Under the pieces are notes generated by a model. The model was given only the letters and a program-made list of their open reading frames with translations. It had not been told where the DNA came from and did no database searches. From positions 1 to 63,600 of the forward strand of contig SVDS01000012.1 in the NCBI GenBank assembly GCA_015057715.1: 63,600 nt of DNA. The letters are read 5' to 3'. Both the position numbers and the translations under genes were made by a program. Positions 1 to 8,563 of this stretch are shown piece after piece; position 1 is the stretch's first letter; each line of letters starts with the position of its first letter. The DNA comes from Paenibacillaceae bacterium. GTDB lineage: Bacteria; Bacillota; Clostridia; Lachnospirales; Lachnospiraceae.

Positions 1-488
1 CCGTATGGGTGAGGGAAAGCAGCAACCGCATCGATGCTTCCTTTTACGTGTTTTAAAGAGGCACGTTCAATGGCTGTGGCAATTTTATTCACGCAGCCTA
101 CGGTAGGAATAATCCAGATTTCGTTACGCACGCCCACACGTCCGTCGGGTCTGCGGTAACCGTTAAAAAAGCGTTCTTCTGTTGGAGCAACTTCGATCTC
201 CTGTTTGTTGTACGTGTAAGTCAGTAAATCCCCTAATCCTGTTTTTAAATTGTGTGTGTGAATCCAGGCCCCAGTCCCAATATTCTCCTTTGCTATGCCG
301 ATGGCACAGCCGTATTTGATGACGGATGAGCCGGCAGGTATATCTGTCAGGGCAAATTTATGACCCTGTGGGATGTCTTCCAGAAGAATAACCGCTGTGC
401 CGTCCACCTCAATAGCACTGCCGGAAGCAAGCGGCTTTAATGCGACTGCCACGTTGTCTTCGGAATTAATTTTGATAAAGTCCTGCAT
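1..488 (-). CDS. uxaA: Altronate dehydratase family protein (UxaA-like), N-terminal part, runs off the window
   Basis: Only the first 162 codons lie in the window; the gene continues past base 1. The start ATG (488-486) follows a purine-rich ribosome site (AGGAAAGG). The first ~75 residues form a SAF-like domain with the WIHTHNL signature, and near residue 110 comes the F-x-GY-x-R-x-DGRVGVRNE stretch that begins the catalytic domain of altronate and galactarate dehydratases. Those enzymes remove water from sugar acids, for example D-altronate to 2-keto-3-deoxygluconate in hexuronate breakdown. It is transcribed away from the lacI-type gene at 846, and a GTAAG-N2-CTTAC palindrome lies ~46 bases upstream of its start, so control by that regulator is likely. 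Which aldarate or aldonate it uses cannot be read from the N-terminus. Confidence 0.85.
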   Translation of the reverse strand, partial: MQDFIKINSEDNVAVALKPLASGSAIEVDGTAVILLEDIPQGHKFALTDIPAGSSVIKYGCAIGIAKENIGTGAWIHTHNLKTGLGDLLTYTYNKQEIEVAPTEERFFNGYRRPDGRVGVRNEIWIIPTVGCVNKIATAIERASLKHVKGSIDAVAAFPHPY

Positions 489-533
489 AAGCTTCCTTTC
501 CTTTCTTAGTACCAGTTTCAATATTCAGATGCA

Positions 534-549
534 ATGTAAGTACTTACAT
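534..549. promoter_or_regulatory. Palindromic operator, copy 1 (probable LacI-family site)
   Basis: A perfect 16-bp palindrome, ATGTAAGTACTTACAT, with core GTAAG-TA-CTTAC. It sits 46 bases upstream of the uxaA-like start, in the position expected for a repressor site. The same core with a CG centre recurs at 716-727. The spacing and symmetry fit a LacI-family dimer; the assignment to the neighbouring regulator is inference. Confidence 0.6.
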
Positions 550-715
550 AAAACATACACCATTTTTTTCTCTTAGTCAATAGGCAAACATAAAAGAAAC
601 ATATTTCTTTTAATTATGGGAACAATATAGAAAAAACATACACGATTTTTCCTGTTTCCCTGGTAATAACAGTTGCGTAATACAAAATTATTATGTATAA
701 TGAATCGAGATAAGT

Positions 716-727
716 GTAAGCGCTTAC
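716..727. promoter_or_regulatory. Palindromic operator, copy 2 (probable LacI-family site)
   Basis: A perfect 12-bp palindrome, GTAAGCGCTTAC, with the central CG typical of LacI-family operators. It shares the GTAAG-N2-CTTAC pattern with the site at 534-549, with centres 180 bp apart, a spacing that would allow looping between two repressor dimers. It lies ~120 bases upstream of the lacI-type gene and may also mediate autoregulation. Confidence 0.6.
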
Positions 728-784
728 GCTCCCTGCTGATATAGCCTAACAGAGCGACGAATAACGCTGACACATTAAAAGGGG

Positions 785-831
785 AAACGTCTGTCTGAAT
801 CCCATTCAGGCGGTGAATAATAAGGACGTTT
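785..831 (+). promoter_or_regulatory. Structured leader of the lacI-type gene
   Basis: Nested inverted repeats lie just before the gene. AAACGTC (785-791) pairs with GACGTTT (825-831), and inside it CTGAAT (795-800) pairs with ATTCAG (804-809) across a CCC loop. The outer arm ends close to the ribosome site (AGAGGGACACCAGG), so folding could affect translation start. No known riboswitch class is recognised. Confidence 0.35.
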
Positions 832-845
832 AGAGGGACACCAGG

Positions 846-1853
846 ATGAACATATATGATATCGCAGAACTTGCAGGAGTTTCCATTGCTACCGTTTCCA
901 GGGTGGTAAACGACAGCCCCCGCGTAAGTGAAAAAACAAAACAAAAAGTCAGGGCAATCATGGAGGAGAATGGCTACACACCCAACGTATTTGCCAGGGG
1001 GTTGGGTCTTGACTCCATGAAGACCATCGGCATCCTATGTCCGGATGTATCGGATGCCTATATGGCAACTGCAGTTGCCCATTTAGAAAGAAGCATGCAT
1101 GAACACGGTTACGACTGTATCCTGTGCTGCAGCGGTTTTGAACAGTCAATCAAGGAGAAGTACGTAAGTCTTCTCTTAGCCAAACGCATTGACGCACTAA
1201 TTATGGTGGGTTCCACCTATGCAGGTGCTGAGGGCGAAGAAAGCCGTGTACAATATGTGCTTGATGCAGCCAGACAGGTTCCGGTCTTCTTAATTAATGG
1301 ATATTTAGATGGTGAGAATATTTACTGCGCTTATGGAGATGATTATCAGATCACCTATGATGTGACCAGTCAGATGATCGAATCAGGCCGCCGCAGAATC
1401 CTATTTCTGTGCGATTCTCATTCCTACAGTGCCGTAAGGAAGCTTGCCGGCTATGAGTCAGCCTTAAAAAGCCATGGTCTGCCAGTGCTGGGAGACTTAA
1501 AGCTGTACGTAAAAAATCGAATTCACACCGTACGGGATATTCTGCTGGAACGACGGGATTTGCGGTTTGACAGTGTAATAGGTACAGACGACGGTCTTGC
1601 AGTTGGGGCAATTAAGTATGCAAATGCCAAGCTTTTAAAGATACCAGAGGACATCTGTATTACAGGCTTTAACAATTCCGCACTTTCAATCTGTAGTGAT
1701 CCGGAGCTTTCCAGCGTGGATAACCGGGTAGAGGAACTGTGTAATATAACCATCAGTAACATGATGAAGATTCTTCAGGAGAAAGATCCTCAAATCAGCC
1801 GGAACTGCAAGGTACCCTGCAGACTGGTAAAGCGCTGTACAACTGATTTTTAG
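846..1853 (+). CDS. LacI-family transcriptional regulator
   Basis: A 335-residue protein of normal length for the family. Residues 1-50 are a classic LacI helix-turn-helix and hinge (IYDIAELAGVSIATVSRVVN), followed by a periplasmic-binding-protein-like sensor domain (about 58-330). It should act as a dimer or tetramer that binds palindromic DNA and responds to a small sugar-like ligand. It is divergent from the altronate dehydratase gene and two matching palindromes lie between them, so it most likely represses sugar-acid catabolism and possibly itself. The start ATG has a purine-rich ribosome site behind a structured leader. The effector is unknown. Confidence 0.9.
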   Translation: MNIYDIAELAGVSIATVSRVVNDSPRVSEKTKQKVRAIMEENGYTPNVFARGLGLDSMKTIGILCPDVSDAYMATAVAHLERSMHEHGYDCILCCSGFEQSIKEKYVSLLLAKRIDALIMVGSTYAGAEGEESRVQYVLDAARQVPVFLINGYLDGENIYCAYGDDYQITYDVTSQMIESGRRRILFLCDSHSYSAVRKLAGYESALKSHGLPVLGDLKLYVKNRIHTVRDILLERRDLRFDSVIGTDDGLAVGAIKYANAKLLKIPEDICITGFNNSALSICSDPELSSVDNRVEELCNITISNMMKILQEKDPQISRNCKVPCRLVKRCTTDF

Positions 1854-1988
1854 GCTATTGTTTTTTCTATTTTTGTATGGTACAATTATAAACCGGTAAA
1901 CATAACGACACCAGAAAGCATGCTTTGTATCCGAAGGGGGACAAAACATGCTTGAATGCGTGGTCGGGCAGAAAGAACGGTGACAGAT

Positions 1989-2351
1989 ATGGAGCAGGCT
2001 GAAGATAAAGTGGTGCTGTGCGGCGCCAATTCTTATGAACAGAAATATTATTTTAATGAACAGTTTAAAAGTCTTCCCGAAAACATCCGGCAGGAACTTC
2101 AGATCATGTGTGTGCTCTATACCGAAGATATAGGCGGGGTTCTGGTTCTGGAGTTTAACGAAGAAGGAACGTTGGAATTTAAAGTAACCGCACCGGAAGA
2201 GGACTATTTGTTCGATGAAATCGGAAGTGTATTAAAGATTAAGCAGTACCAGCGGGAAAAACGGGAGCTTTTGGAGTCCCTTGAGATGTACTACCGTGTT
2301 TTTTATCTGGGAGAAGAATTAGAAGACGGAGAAAAGACAGTTGAAACTTAG
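1989..2351 (+). CDS. Small conserved protein of unknown function (DUF6145-like)
   Basis: A 120-residue soluble acidic protein that I connect with a small clostridial family usually found just before dusB. It carries a conserved-looking VVLCGANSYEQKYYFN stretch near the N-terminus and no catalytic motif, signal peptide or membrane segment. I chose the ATG at 1989 because the protein then starts just before that stretch; an ATG at 1956 in the same frame would add 11 residues with a poorer ribosome site. Its end overlaps the start of dusB by 11 bases, which suggests translational coupling and one transcript. The function is not known. Confidence 0.6.
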   Translation: MEQAEDKVVLCGANSYEQKYYFNEQFKSLPENIRQELQIMCVLYTEDIGGVLVLEFNEEGTLEFKVTAPEEDYLFDEIGSVLKIKQYQREKRELLESLEMYYRVFYLGEELEDGEKTVET

Positions 2352-3309
2352 AATAGGAAATGTAACGTTTGACAATAATCTGATACTGGCGCCGATGGCA
2401 GGGGTTACGGACCTGCCATTTCGTTTTCTTTGCAGGGAGCAGGGCTGCGGACTGTCGGTCACAGAGATGGTCAGTGCCAAAGCCATTTTATATAAGAACA
2501 AAAACACCAATGAGCTGTTAAGCGTATCCGATCAGGAAGGCCCCGTGAGTGTCCAGCTCTTCGGTTCCGACCCGGACATCATGGCGAATATGGCAGCTGC
2601 CATAGAATCACGGCCATTTGCCTTAATCGATGTGAACATGGGCTGTCCGGTACCAAAGATTGTAAATAACGGCGAAGGCTCCGCGCTGATGAAAGATATA
2701 AAGCTGGCGGAGAAGATCCTGACTGCTATGGTAAAGGCAGTGAAAAAGCCGGTCACTGTAAAGTTCAGAAAAGGCTTTACAGAGGAAGACTGCAATGCAG
2801 TGGAATTTGCCCGTATGGCAGAAAGCTGCGGCGTGGCAGCCATTGCGGTCCACGGCAGAACCAGGGAGCAGTACTATTCCGGAACTGCGGACTGGGATAT
2901 CATCCGGCAGGTGAAGGAAGCTGTCTCCATTCCTGTCATTGGCAACGGCGACGTCTTTGAGCCGGAAGATGCCAAAGCCTTAATCGATCAGACCGGCTGT
3001 GACGGAGTCATGATCGCCCGGGGTGCAAAAGGAAATCCCTGGATCTTTTCCAGGACACTGCATTATTTAGAGTCAGGAGAGCTGTTACAGCCACCGACTC
3101 CGGCTGAGATCAGCGAGATGATTCTCCGTCATGGAACCATGCAGGCAGAGCACAAAGGAGAGACAGTTGCCATGCGGGAGATGAGAAAGCATATGGCGTG
3201 GTATACCGGCGGACTTCCACATTCGGCCAAATTGAGAAACGATATCAATCAGGTCGAAACCATGGAAGAATTAAGGCGTTTTGTACGAGAAAGAATTGGA
3301 GCATTGTAA
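2341..3309 (+). CDS. dusB: tRNA-dihydrouridine synthase (DusB type)
   Basis: An FMN-dependent enzyme that reduces specific uridines in tRNA to dihydrouridine, using NADPH. The 322 residues form the expected TIM barrel plus C-terminal helical domain. Visible signatures are LAPMAGVTD (residues 16-24), the catalytic cysteine in NMGCPVPK (Cys102), the GNGDV turn and ARGAKGNPW near the phosphate-binding end of the barrel. Translation starts at a TTG (2341) with GGAG about 9 bases upstream; no better ATG exists before the conserved N-terminus. It overlaps the preceding small gene and is followed by its own intergenic promoter for greA, so greA is at least partly transcribed separately. Confidence 0.92.
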   Translation: MKLRIGNVTFDNNLILAPMAGVTDLPFRFLCREQGCGLSVTEMVSAKAILYKNKNTNELLSVSDQEGPVSVQLFGSDPDIMANMAAAIESRPFALIDVNMGCPVPKIVNNGEGSALMKDIKLAEKILTAMVKAVKKPVTVKFRKGFTEEDCNAVEFARMAESCGVAAIAVHGRTREQYYSGTADWDIIRQVKEAVSIPVIGNGDVFEPEDAKALIDQTGCDGVMIARGAKGNPWIFSRTLHYLESGELLQPPTPAEISEMILRHGTMQAEHKGETVAMREMRKHMAWYTGGLPHSAKLRNDINQVETMEELRRFVRERIGAL

Positions 3310-3330
3310 CCAGAAAAAGGGACGCGAATC

Positions 3331-3359
3331 TTGACAATTACAGATGTTTAAGCTATAAT
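3331..3359 (+). promoter_or_regulatory. Consensus sigma-70/SigA promoter of greA-lysS
   Basis: TTGACA at 3331-3336 and TATAAT at 3354-3359 are separated by exactly 17 bases, matching the consensus at all twelve positions. The predicted start point is about 3366-3367, giving a leader of ~42 bases before the greA ATG. Confidence 0.85.
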
Positions 3360-3408
3360 ATCTGGAATGTGATTTAGCGAGTAAGTAACCAGGAGGAAGT
3401 AAAAAACC

Positions 3409-3891
3409 ATGGTAGACAAGAAAAATATTTTAACCTATGAAGGTCTTAAGAGATACGAAGATGAGCTTCAGAACTTAAAAGTAGTCAAAAGAAAAGAAGT
3501 TGCCCAGAAAATAAAGGAAGCCAGAGAACAGGGTGATTTATCCGAGAATGCAGAGTATGATGCTGCCAAAGATGAGCAGAGAGACATCGAGCTGCGTATC
3601 GAAGAGCTGGAGAAGCTGCTTAAGAATGCAGAAGTAGTCGTAGAAGATGAAATAGACTTAGATAAGATTAATATTGGCTGTAAAGTAAAAGTCTACGATG
3701 TGGATGAAGACGAAGAGATGGAATTCAAGATTGTTGGTTCCACCGAAGCAAACAGCCTTCAGAACAAGATTTCCAATGAATCTCCGGTAGGTCAGGCGCT
3801 GATTGGTAAAAAAGTGGGAGACGTTGTTGACGTTGAGACCCAGTCGGGAGTCATTCAGTATAAAGTACTTGAGATTCAGAGAGTATCTTAA
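3409..3891 (+). CDS. greA: Transcription elongation factor GreA
   Basis: A 160-residue protein of standard GreA length. It stimulates the RNA cleavage activity of stalled RNA polymerase so that transcription can resume. The N-terminal coiled coil (about 10-75) contains the hallmark [19 protein letters not shown], whose acidic tip residues reach into the polymerase secondary channel. The C-terminal FKBP-like domain follows (about 85-157), with [15 protein letters not shown]. The start has a strong AGGAGG site and a perfect promoter lies upstream. lysS begins 40 bases downstream with its own ribosome site and no terminator between, so the two are probably cotranscribed. Confidence 0.97.
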   Translation: MVDKKNILTYEGLKRYEDELQNLKVVKRKEVAQKIKEAREQGDLSENAEYDAAKDEQRDIELRIEELEKLLKNAEVVVEDEIDLDKINIGCKVKVYDVDEDEEMEFKIVGSTEANSLQNKISNESPVGQALIGKKVGDVVDVETQSGVIQYKVLEIQRVS

Positions 3892-3931
3892 AAGTACTTC
3901 CTTAACATAGTTCACAAAGGAGTGAAAATAA

Positions 3932-5437
3932 GTGGCAGAACAGCAGAATCAAAACCAGAATCAGGTTGTAGAAGAGGATTTAAACCATTTACTTAAGGTT
4001 CGCCGGGAGAAGCTGGCAGAACTTCAGGAATCAGGAAAAGATCCGTTTAAAGTTACAAAGTACGATGTTACCGTACACAGCAGTGAGATCAAAGAGAATT
4101 ATGAAATCTGGGAAGGCAAAGAAGTCTCCATCGCAGGACGTCTGATGTCCAAGCGGGTTATGGGAAAGGCCTCTTTTTGTAATGTCCAGGATTTAAAGGG
4201 TAATATTCAGTCCTATGTAGCAAGAGACAGCATTGGCGAAGAATCCTATAAAGAATTTAAAAAACTTGATATCGGTGATATCGTTGGAATCAAGGGAACC
4301 GCATTTACCACTAAGACAGGAGAGGTTTCCATCCATGCGGAAAGCGTGGAACTGCTGACCAAGAGCCTGCAGATTCTGCCTGAGAAGTTCCATGGTCTGA
4401 CTAATACCGATCTTCGTTACAGACAGAGATATGTTGATTTAATTATGAATCCGGAAGTACGCGATACTTTTGTTAAGCGTTCCCAGATTATTAAGGAGAT
4501 CCGTAATCATCTGGACGCACAGGGATTTATGGAGGTTGAGACTCCTATGCTGGTGGCCAATGCAGGCGGAGCAGCAGCAAGACCGTTTGATACCCATTAT
4601 AACGCCCTTGATGAGGATGTGAAGCTGCGTATTTCTCTGGAACTTTATTTAAAGAGACTGATCGTTGGCGGTTTAGAGCGGGTTTATGAAATTGGACGTG
4701 TTTTCCGTAACGAAGGCGTAGATACCAGACATAACCCAGAGTTCACATTAATGGAGCTCTATCAGGCATATACCGATTACCACGGCATGATGGATCTGGT
4801 GGAGAATTTATTCCGTGAGGTTGCATTAAAGGTACTTGGCACAGCAGTTGTAACCTATGATGGAGTAGAGATTGATTTATCTAAACCATTCGAGCGTATT
4901 TCCATGGTTGACGCTCTGAAGAAATATAAAGATATTGATTTTACTGCCATTCATACAGATGAAGAAGCGAAAGCACTTGCAGATCAGTACCATGTAGCTT
5001 ACGAAGCAAGACATAAAAAGGGCGATATCTTAAGCCTTCTGTTTGAAGAGTTTGTAGAGGAGCATTTGATTCAGCCTACCTTTATTATTGATCATCCGGT
5101 TGAGATTTCACCACTTACAAAGAAGAAGCCTAGCGATCCGGAATATACAGAGCGTTTTGAGCTGTTTATTACAAAGCGGGAGATGGCGAATGCTTATTCT
5201 GAGCTGAATGATCCGCTGGATCAGATTGAGAGATTTAAGGCTCAGGAGGCACTTCTGGCAGCGGGGGATGATGAAGCGAATTCGATGGATGAAGATTTCG
5301 TAAATGCGCTGATGATCGGTATGCCACCGACTGGCGGTATTGGAATTGGTATTGACCGGTTTGTAATGCTGCTTACGGATAGTTATGCGATCAGGGATGT
5401 GTTGTTGTTCCCGACGATGAAGAGTTTGGAGAAATAA
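3932..5437 (+). CDS. lysS: Lysyl-tRNA synthetase, class II
   Basis: Charges tRNA-Lys with lysine using ATP. The 501-residue protein has an N-terminal OB-fold anticodon-binding domain (about 65-170) and a class II catalytic core. Motif 2 is visible as the RVFRNEG loop followed by HNPEF, and motif 3 as [13 protein letters not shown] near the C-terminus. The start is a GTG at 3932, seven bases after AAAGGAG. The first residues are Gln/Asn-rich (EQQNQNQNQ), a variable tail common in these enzymes. It follows greA and ends at a hairpin terminator near 5480. Confidence 0.97.
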   Translation: MAEQQNQNQNQVVEEDLNHLLKVRREKLAELQESGKDPFKVTKYDVTVHSSEIKENYEIWEGKEVSIAGRLMSKRVMGKASFCNVQDLKGNIQSYVARDSIGEESYKEFKKLDIGDIVGIKGTAFTTKTGEVSIHAESVELLTKSLQILPEKFHGLTNTDLRYRQRYVDLIMNPEVRDTFVKRSQIIKEIRNHLDAQGFMEVETPMLVANAGGAAARPFDTHYNALDEDVKLRISLELYLKRLIVGGLERVYEIGRVFRNEGVDTRHNPEFTLMELYQAYTDYHGMMDLVENLFREVALKVLGTAVVTYDGVEIDLSKPFERISMVDALKKYKDIDFTAIHTDEEAKALADQYHVAYEARHKKGDILSLLFEEFVEEHLIQPTFIIDHPVEISPLTKKKPSDPEYTERFELFITKREMANAYSELNDPLDQIERFKAQEALLAAGDDEANSMDEDFVNALMIGMPPTGGIGIGIDRFVMLLTDSYAIRDVLLFPTMKSLEK

Positions 5438-5479
5438 ATAAATGATGGAACTTTTATAGTTCGATCCTAACAATAGAAT

Positions 5480-5529
5480 AAGAAAAGCTCTTTCTGCTGA
5501 ATGAACCAGTAGTGAGGGCTTTTCTTTTT
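5480..5529 (+). terminator. Rho-independent terminator after lysS
   Basis: AAGAAAAGC (5480-5488) pairs with GCTTTTCTT (5518-5526) around a ~29-base loop and runs into a T-rich tail. The long loop makes it weaker than a textbook terminator, but its place 40 bases after lysS fits. Confidence 0.55.
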
Positions 5530-5550
5530 ATATAAAATAAAACTTTTTTT

Positions 5551-6064
5551 GATTCAGTATTTGCTACGCTTCTTAAAAAGTTAAACCAAGGAGATATTAA
5601 CGGAGCAGCCAATGAATTCGACAAGTGGATTTATGCTGATGGTAAGGTGCTTGACGGATTGGTTAGAAGGCGGGAAGCAGAAAAGGAAGACTGCAGATGG
5701 TGTGTTTGGAGCTGGCTCCAAAGCAGCTGTAAAAACATTGAAATCCGGAGATAAGGGAAATGCAGTTCATATTATGCAGGGGATGCTCTATTGCCGGGGA
5801 TTTGATACAAATGGAGTAGATGGCATCTTTGGAAGTGGAACAACTTCATCGGTTAAACGTTTTCAATCAAGCAAAGGCCTTAGTGCTGACGGATTAGCTG
5901 GCCCTGGCACGATGTACGCTCTTTATAATTGGCGACTTTTTGACAATCGTTGGGTAGGGATTCTTATGAATCACTCCCAAGGCGAGTTGCATTCTGTTTG
6001 TACCGTTTCTTTACTGATTTTGTACCAATCCTGCCATTTATTGCAAAGAATTATAAAGACCTAG
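5551..6064 (+). pseudogene. Phage-type lysozyme (GH24) with peptidoglycan-binding domain, broken remnant
   Basis: Two reading frames hold parts of one ancestral endolysin. In the first frame (from 5551) lies the C-terminal end of a GH24 lysozyme, recognisable by LLKKLNQGD, AANEFDKW and GLVRRREAE. No catalytic N-terminal half precedes it, since the lysS terminator lies directly upstream. A frameshift near 5690 moves into the second frame, which carries peptidoglycan-binding repeats (ADGVFGAGSKAAV, then a fuller unit with VDGIFGSGTTSSVKRFQ and a GLSADGLAGPGT end), after which the frame runs on into unrelated sequence to 6064. An ATG at 5612 opens 150 codons in the second frame but begins inside the lysozyme part out of frame. 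This looks like decayed prophage debris beside lysS. Confidence 0.75.
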
Positions 6065-6367
6065 GTACCCGAGAGGAATCCTATTGTAAACCCAGTTAAA
6101 GACATTTCAGTTAGTAGAAATACTATCAGAGATGTCTTTTTTGCATTCTTAAGGCCAAACTAAAATGAAGAAAGGAAGTGATCAAAACACCAATGAAAAA
6201 TCTGGAATCTTAGTATTGATAACTTTCAATAATTTGCAGATATAAGAGATAACATGTTTCAATTCTATAATATATGATACAATAATACAATACATATAAG
6301 CATATCTTTGATAAATTAGATATAATGTCTAAGTGAGTATTATTGCTAATTGGAAAGGAAGGTTTAC
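6065..6367. other. Intergenic region before the MocA-VOC gene
   Basis: About 300 AT-rich bases with no gene. It holds a terminator-like hairpin at 6098-6142 and a 17-bp segment, GATAACTTTCAATAATT (6218-6234), that recurs exactly upstream of the flavoprotein gene at 45938. The ribosome site of the next gene (GGAAAGGAAGG) lies at its end. I see no convincing consensus promoter. Confidence 0.5.
6098..6142 (+). terminator. Rho-independent terminator
   Basis: AAAGACATTTC pairs with GAGATGTCTTT (one G-T pair) and is followed by a run of six T. It probably closed the ancestral lysozyme gene and now isolates the next gene. Confidence 0.65.
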
Positions 6368-8464
6368 ATGATGAAGATTGGTGTTATAGGAGCAGGTGTC
6401 ATTAGCGAAATATATTTACAAAATATGACTCAAAAATTTGATAATATTGAGGTGCTTGCAATTGCAGATTTATCCGTTGAGAATGCGAAGAAAAGAGCAA
6501 AACAATTTGGAATCAGGGGATGCAGTGTTGATGAGCTGTTAGATAATCCGGAGATTGAAATGGTAGTAAATCTAACTCCAGTGGGAGCTCATTTTGATGT
6601 TATTAAAAAAGTTCTTAATGCAGGGAAACACATATATACAGAAAAAACTATAACAAATGATTCAGAGAAAGCAGCTGAACTACTTAAATTAGCAGAAGAA
6701 AAGGGGCTTTATCTTGGCTCTGCTCCGGATACTTTTTTGGGAAGTTCTCTTCAGTCTGCGAAAATAGCAATTGAAGATCAGATACTTGGAAAAATTCATT
6801 CTTTTTCAATTTCAGCAAATCGTAACAATGATTTGTTGCTCAGTTTATACCCGTTTTTGAGAAGACCAGGAACAGGAGTACTATTTGATTATGGAGTATA
6901 TTATTTAACCGCATTAGTAAATCTTCTTGGACCAGTTTCGAGAGTGGGGGGAATTGTAGGAACACCATATAAAACACATGTAAATATACTTCCAGGATCG
7001 CCAGAATTTGGTCAGACAATTGAGTCACCAAATGAGAGTCAGGTATCAGCAATTCTACAGTTGAAAAATGGAATTACTGGAACATTACACATAAATGCAG
7101 AAAGTAATTTAACAGATGAAACATATTTTGCAATTTATGGAACAAGGGGAATTCTTTATCTATCAGATCCAAATCAGTTTGGCGGAAAGGTTCGTTTTTT
7201 GCCAAACAGCATGGATCCAAGAATTCCGGTAAAACCAGTAACACTATGGAAATTTACACCATATGAAGAGAATTCAAGAGGGATTGGTCCGGCAGAGATG
7301 GCAGAAGCAATCGAGAACAACAGACCAAATCGAACATCCAAAGAGATGGCAATTCACGTACTCGAAGTATTGGAAGCAATCCTGAAGGGTGGTGAAAAAG
7401 GAATATTTGTGGATATTGTATCGACGTGTCAGATTCCAAAAGCTTTAGAACAGAAAACGGTTCCAATTACAAACATAGGTCATATTTCATTTCAGATGAA
7501 AAACGAAGAAGAGATGATTCACTTCTATTCTGAGGTTATCGGAATGAAAAAATTATTTTTGTTAACTACAGATGATCTGGTAGAAACAGTTCGTACTCAG
7601 CACGGTGAGAAAGAAGCTTTACAGCTCAAAACAACATTTCCGGAAGGTTCATCTATTCCATGGATTCAGTATATGAAAATTTCTGATCATCAATATTTAG
7701 AACTTTTTTACAGCCTTGGGGTAAAACATAATGAAATTGAGAATCTGAACGAATATTATGGTTTCAAAAAAGTGAATTATGAAGTAGACGATATCCAGGT
7801 ATTTTATAAAGGTCTAGTAGATAAAGGAGTTAAAATAAAAGAAGATATCCATGTAGTTCCAGATGGAGCAAAAGAATTTGCTGTAGTTGATCCAGATGGA
7901 AATGAGATTCAATTTACGGAGTATGGTACTAATTCATTAATCCCATTAACAGAGGAGAAAGAACGGGAAGCATTTTCTCCACTAAAATATACAACGCAGG
8001 TGGCCTTACAAATACGGGATGAAATAAATATGAAGAATTTTTATTGTAAAGGACTAGGACTTAAGAAAGCATATACGTTAACATATGGACAGCTTGCAGA
8101 AAGTCTGGAGAAAGCAGGAACAATTGATGGGGAATCACTGGCTGGACTTAAGATGATGGGAGAAATGCCGTATATTGATTACATTGAAGTGGCACCCCAT
8201 CAATATATAGAATTTTTCCATTCTGTTGGGCAAGAAAAAAAGAACAAGGAAGATACTAATTTTTATGGTTATCAGCATATTTGTCTCGAGGTATCTAATA
8301 TTCATGAGGCATGGGATGCTGTTATCATGAATGGTATTAAGCCAGATACAGAGATTGCACTTGGCGTAGAAGGCTCTTATCAATTTTGGTTAGTAGACCC
8401 AGATGGAAACAGATTGGAGCTTATGGAATATACGAAAGAAGCAAAGCAACTAAAACTTCTTTAG
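6368..8464 (+). CDS. Gfo/Idh/MocA oxidoreductase fused to two VOC (glyoxalase-type) domains
   Basis: A 698-residue three-part fusion. Residues 1-365 are a Gfo/Idh/MocA NAD(P)-dependent dehydrogenase: the Rossmann turn GVIGAGVI begins at residue 4, and the catalytic Lys lies in YTEKTITND. Residues ~375-515 and ~535-690 are two VOC domains, each ending in a V(V/L)VDPDGN(E/R)-x3-x-EY type signature, and each with a Q-Y-(L/I)-E-(L/F)-F metal-ligand-like strand. MocA enzymes oxidise or reduce sugars and inositols; VOC domains are metal sites for isomerases, dioxygenases and epimerases. I chose the first ATG of an ATG-ATG pair at 6368 with a GGAAAGGAAGG site. It stands alone, AT-rich, between two terminators. 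The fusion suggests consecutive steps on one substrate, perhaps sugar oxidation and epimerisation, but no substrate can be named. Confidence 0.85.
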   Translation: MMKIGVIGAGVISEIYLQNMTQKFDNIEVLAIADLSVENAKKRAKQFGIRGCSVDELLDNPEIEMVVNLTPVGAHFDVIKKVLNAGKHIYTEKTITNDSEKAAELLKLAEEKGLYLGSAPDTFLGSSLQSAKIAIEDQILGKIHSFSISANRNNDLLLSLYPFLRRPGTGVLFDYGVYYLTALVNLLGPVSRVGGIVGTPYKTHVNILPGSPEFGQTIESPNESQVSAILQLKNGITGTLHINAESNLTDETYFAIYGTRGILYLSDPNQFGGKVRFLPNSMDPRIPVKPVTLWKFTPYEENSRGIGPAEMAEAIENNRPNRTSKEMAIHVLEVLEAILKGGEKGIFVDIVSTCQIPKALEQKTVPITNIGHISFQMKNEEEMIHFYSEVIGMKKLFLLTTDDLVETVRTQHGEKEALQLKTTFPEGSSIPWIQYMKISDHQYLELFYSLGVKHNEIENLNEYYGFKKVNYEVDDIQVFYKGLVDKGVKIKEDIHVVPDGAKEFAVVDPDGNEIQFTEYGTNSLIPLTEEKEREAFSPLKYTTQVALQIRDEINMKNFYCKGLGLKKAYTLTYGQLAESLEKAGTIDGESLAGLKMMGEMPYIDYIEVAPHQYIEFFHSVGQEKKNKEDTNFYGYQHICLEVSNIHEAWDAVIMNGIKPDTEIALGVEGSYQFWLVDPDGNRLELMEYTKEAKQLKLL

Positions 8465-8481
8465 TTAGCAACATTAAAAAT

Positions 8482-8511
8482 GGCGTCAGCATGTATGTTG
8501 AACGCCTTTTT
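8482..8511 (+). terminator. Rho-independent terminator
   Basis: GGCGTCAGCAT pairs with ATGTTG-A-ACGCC around a two-base turn with one bulged A and one G-T pair, followed by TTTTT. It is compact and strong and lies directly after the MocA-VOC gene. Confidence 0.8.
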
Positions 8512-8513
8512 GA

Positions 8514-8560
8514 TTGACAAAAGGCAAAAGCCGTTGTACTATAAAGGTATCAAATGATAC
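8514..8560 (+). promoter_or_regulatory. Promoter and operator of the toxin-antitoxin pair
   Basis: TTGACA (8514-8519) and TACTAT (8537-8542) are 17 bases apart. Directly downstream, covering the expected start of transcription, is the inverted repeat GTATCA-AA-TGATAC (8547-8560). This is the arrangement expected for autorepression by the HTH-bearing antitoxin. Confidence 0.65.
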
Positions 8561-8563
8561 TTT

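Noticed and set aside
573-944. A 123-codon frame on the minus strand upstream of and into the lacI-type gene
   Set aside because: It is antisense to the lacI HTH region, crosses the operators and shows no protein features.
5612-6064. An intact 150-residue peptidoglycan-binding protein
   Set aside because: Its start lies within a lysozyme coding remnant of another frame, its first repeat is truncated and its C-terminus is unrelated sequence.
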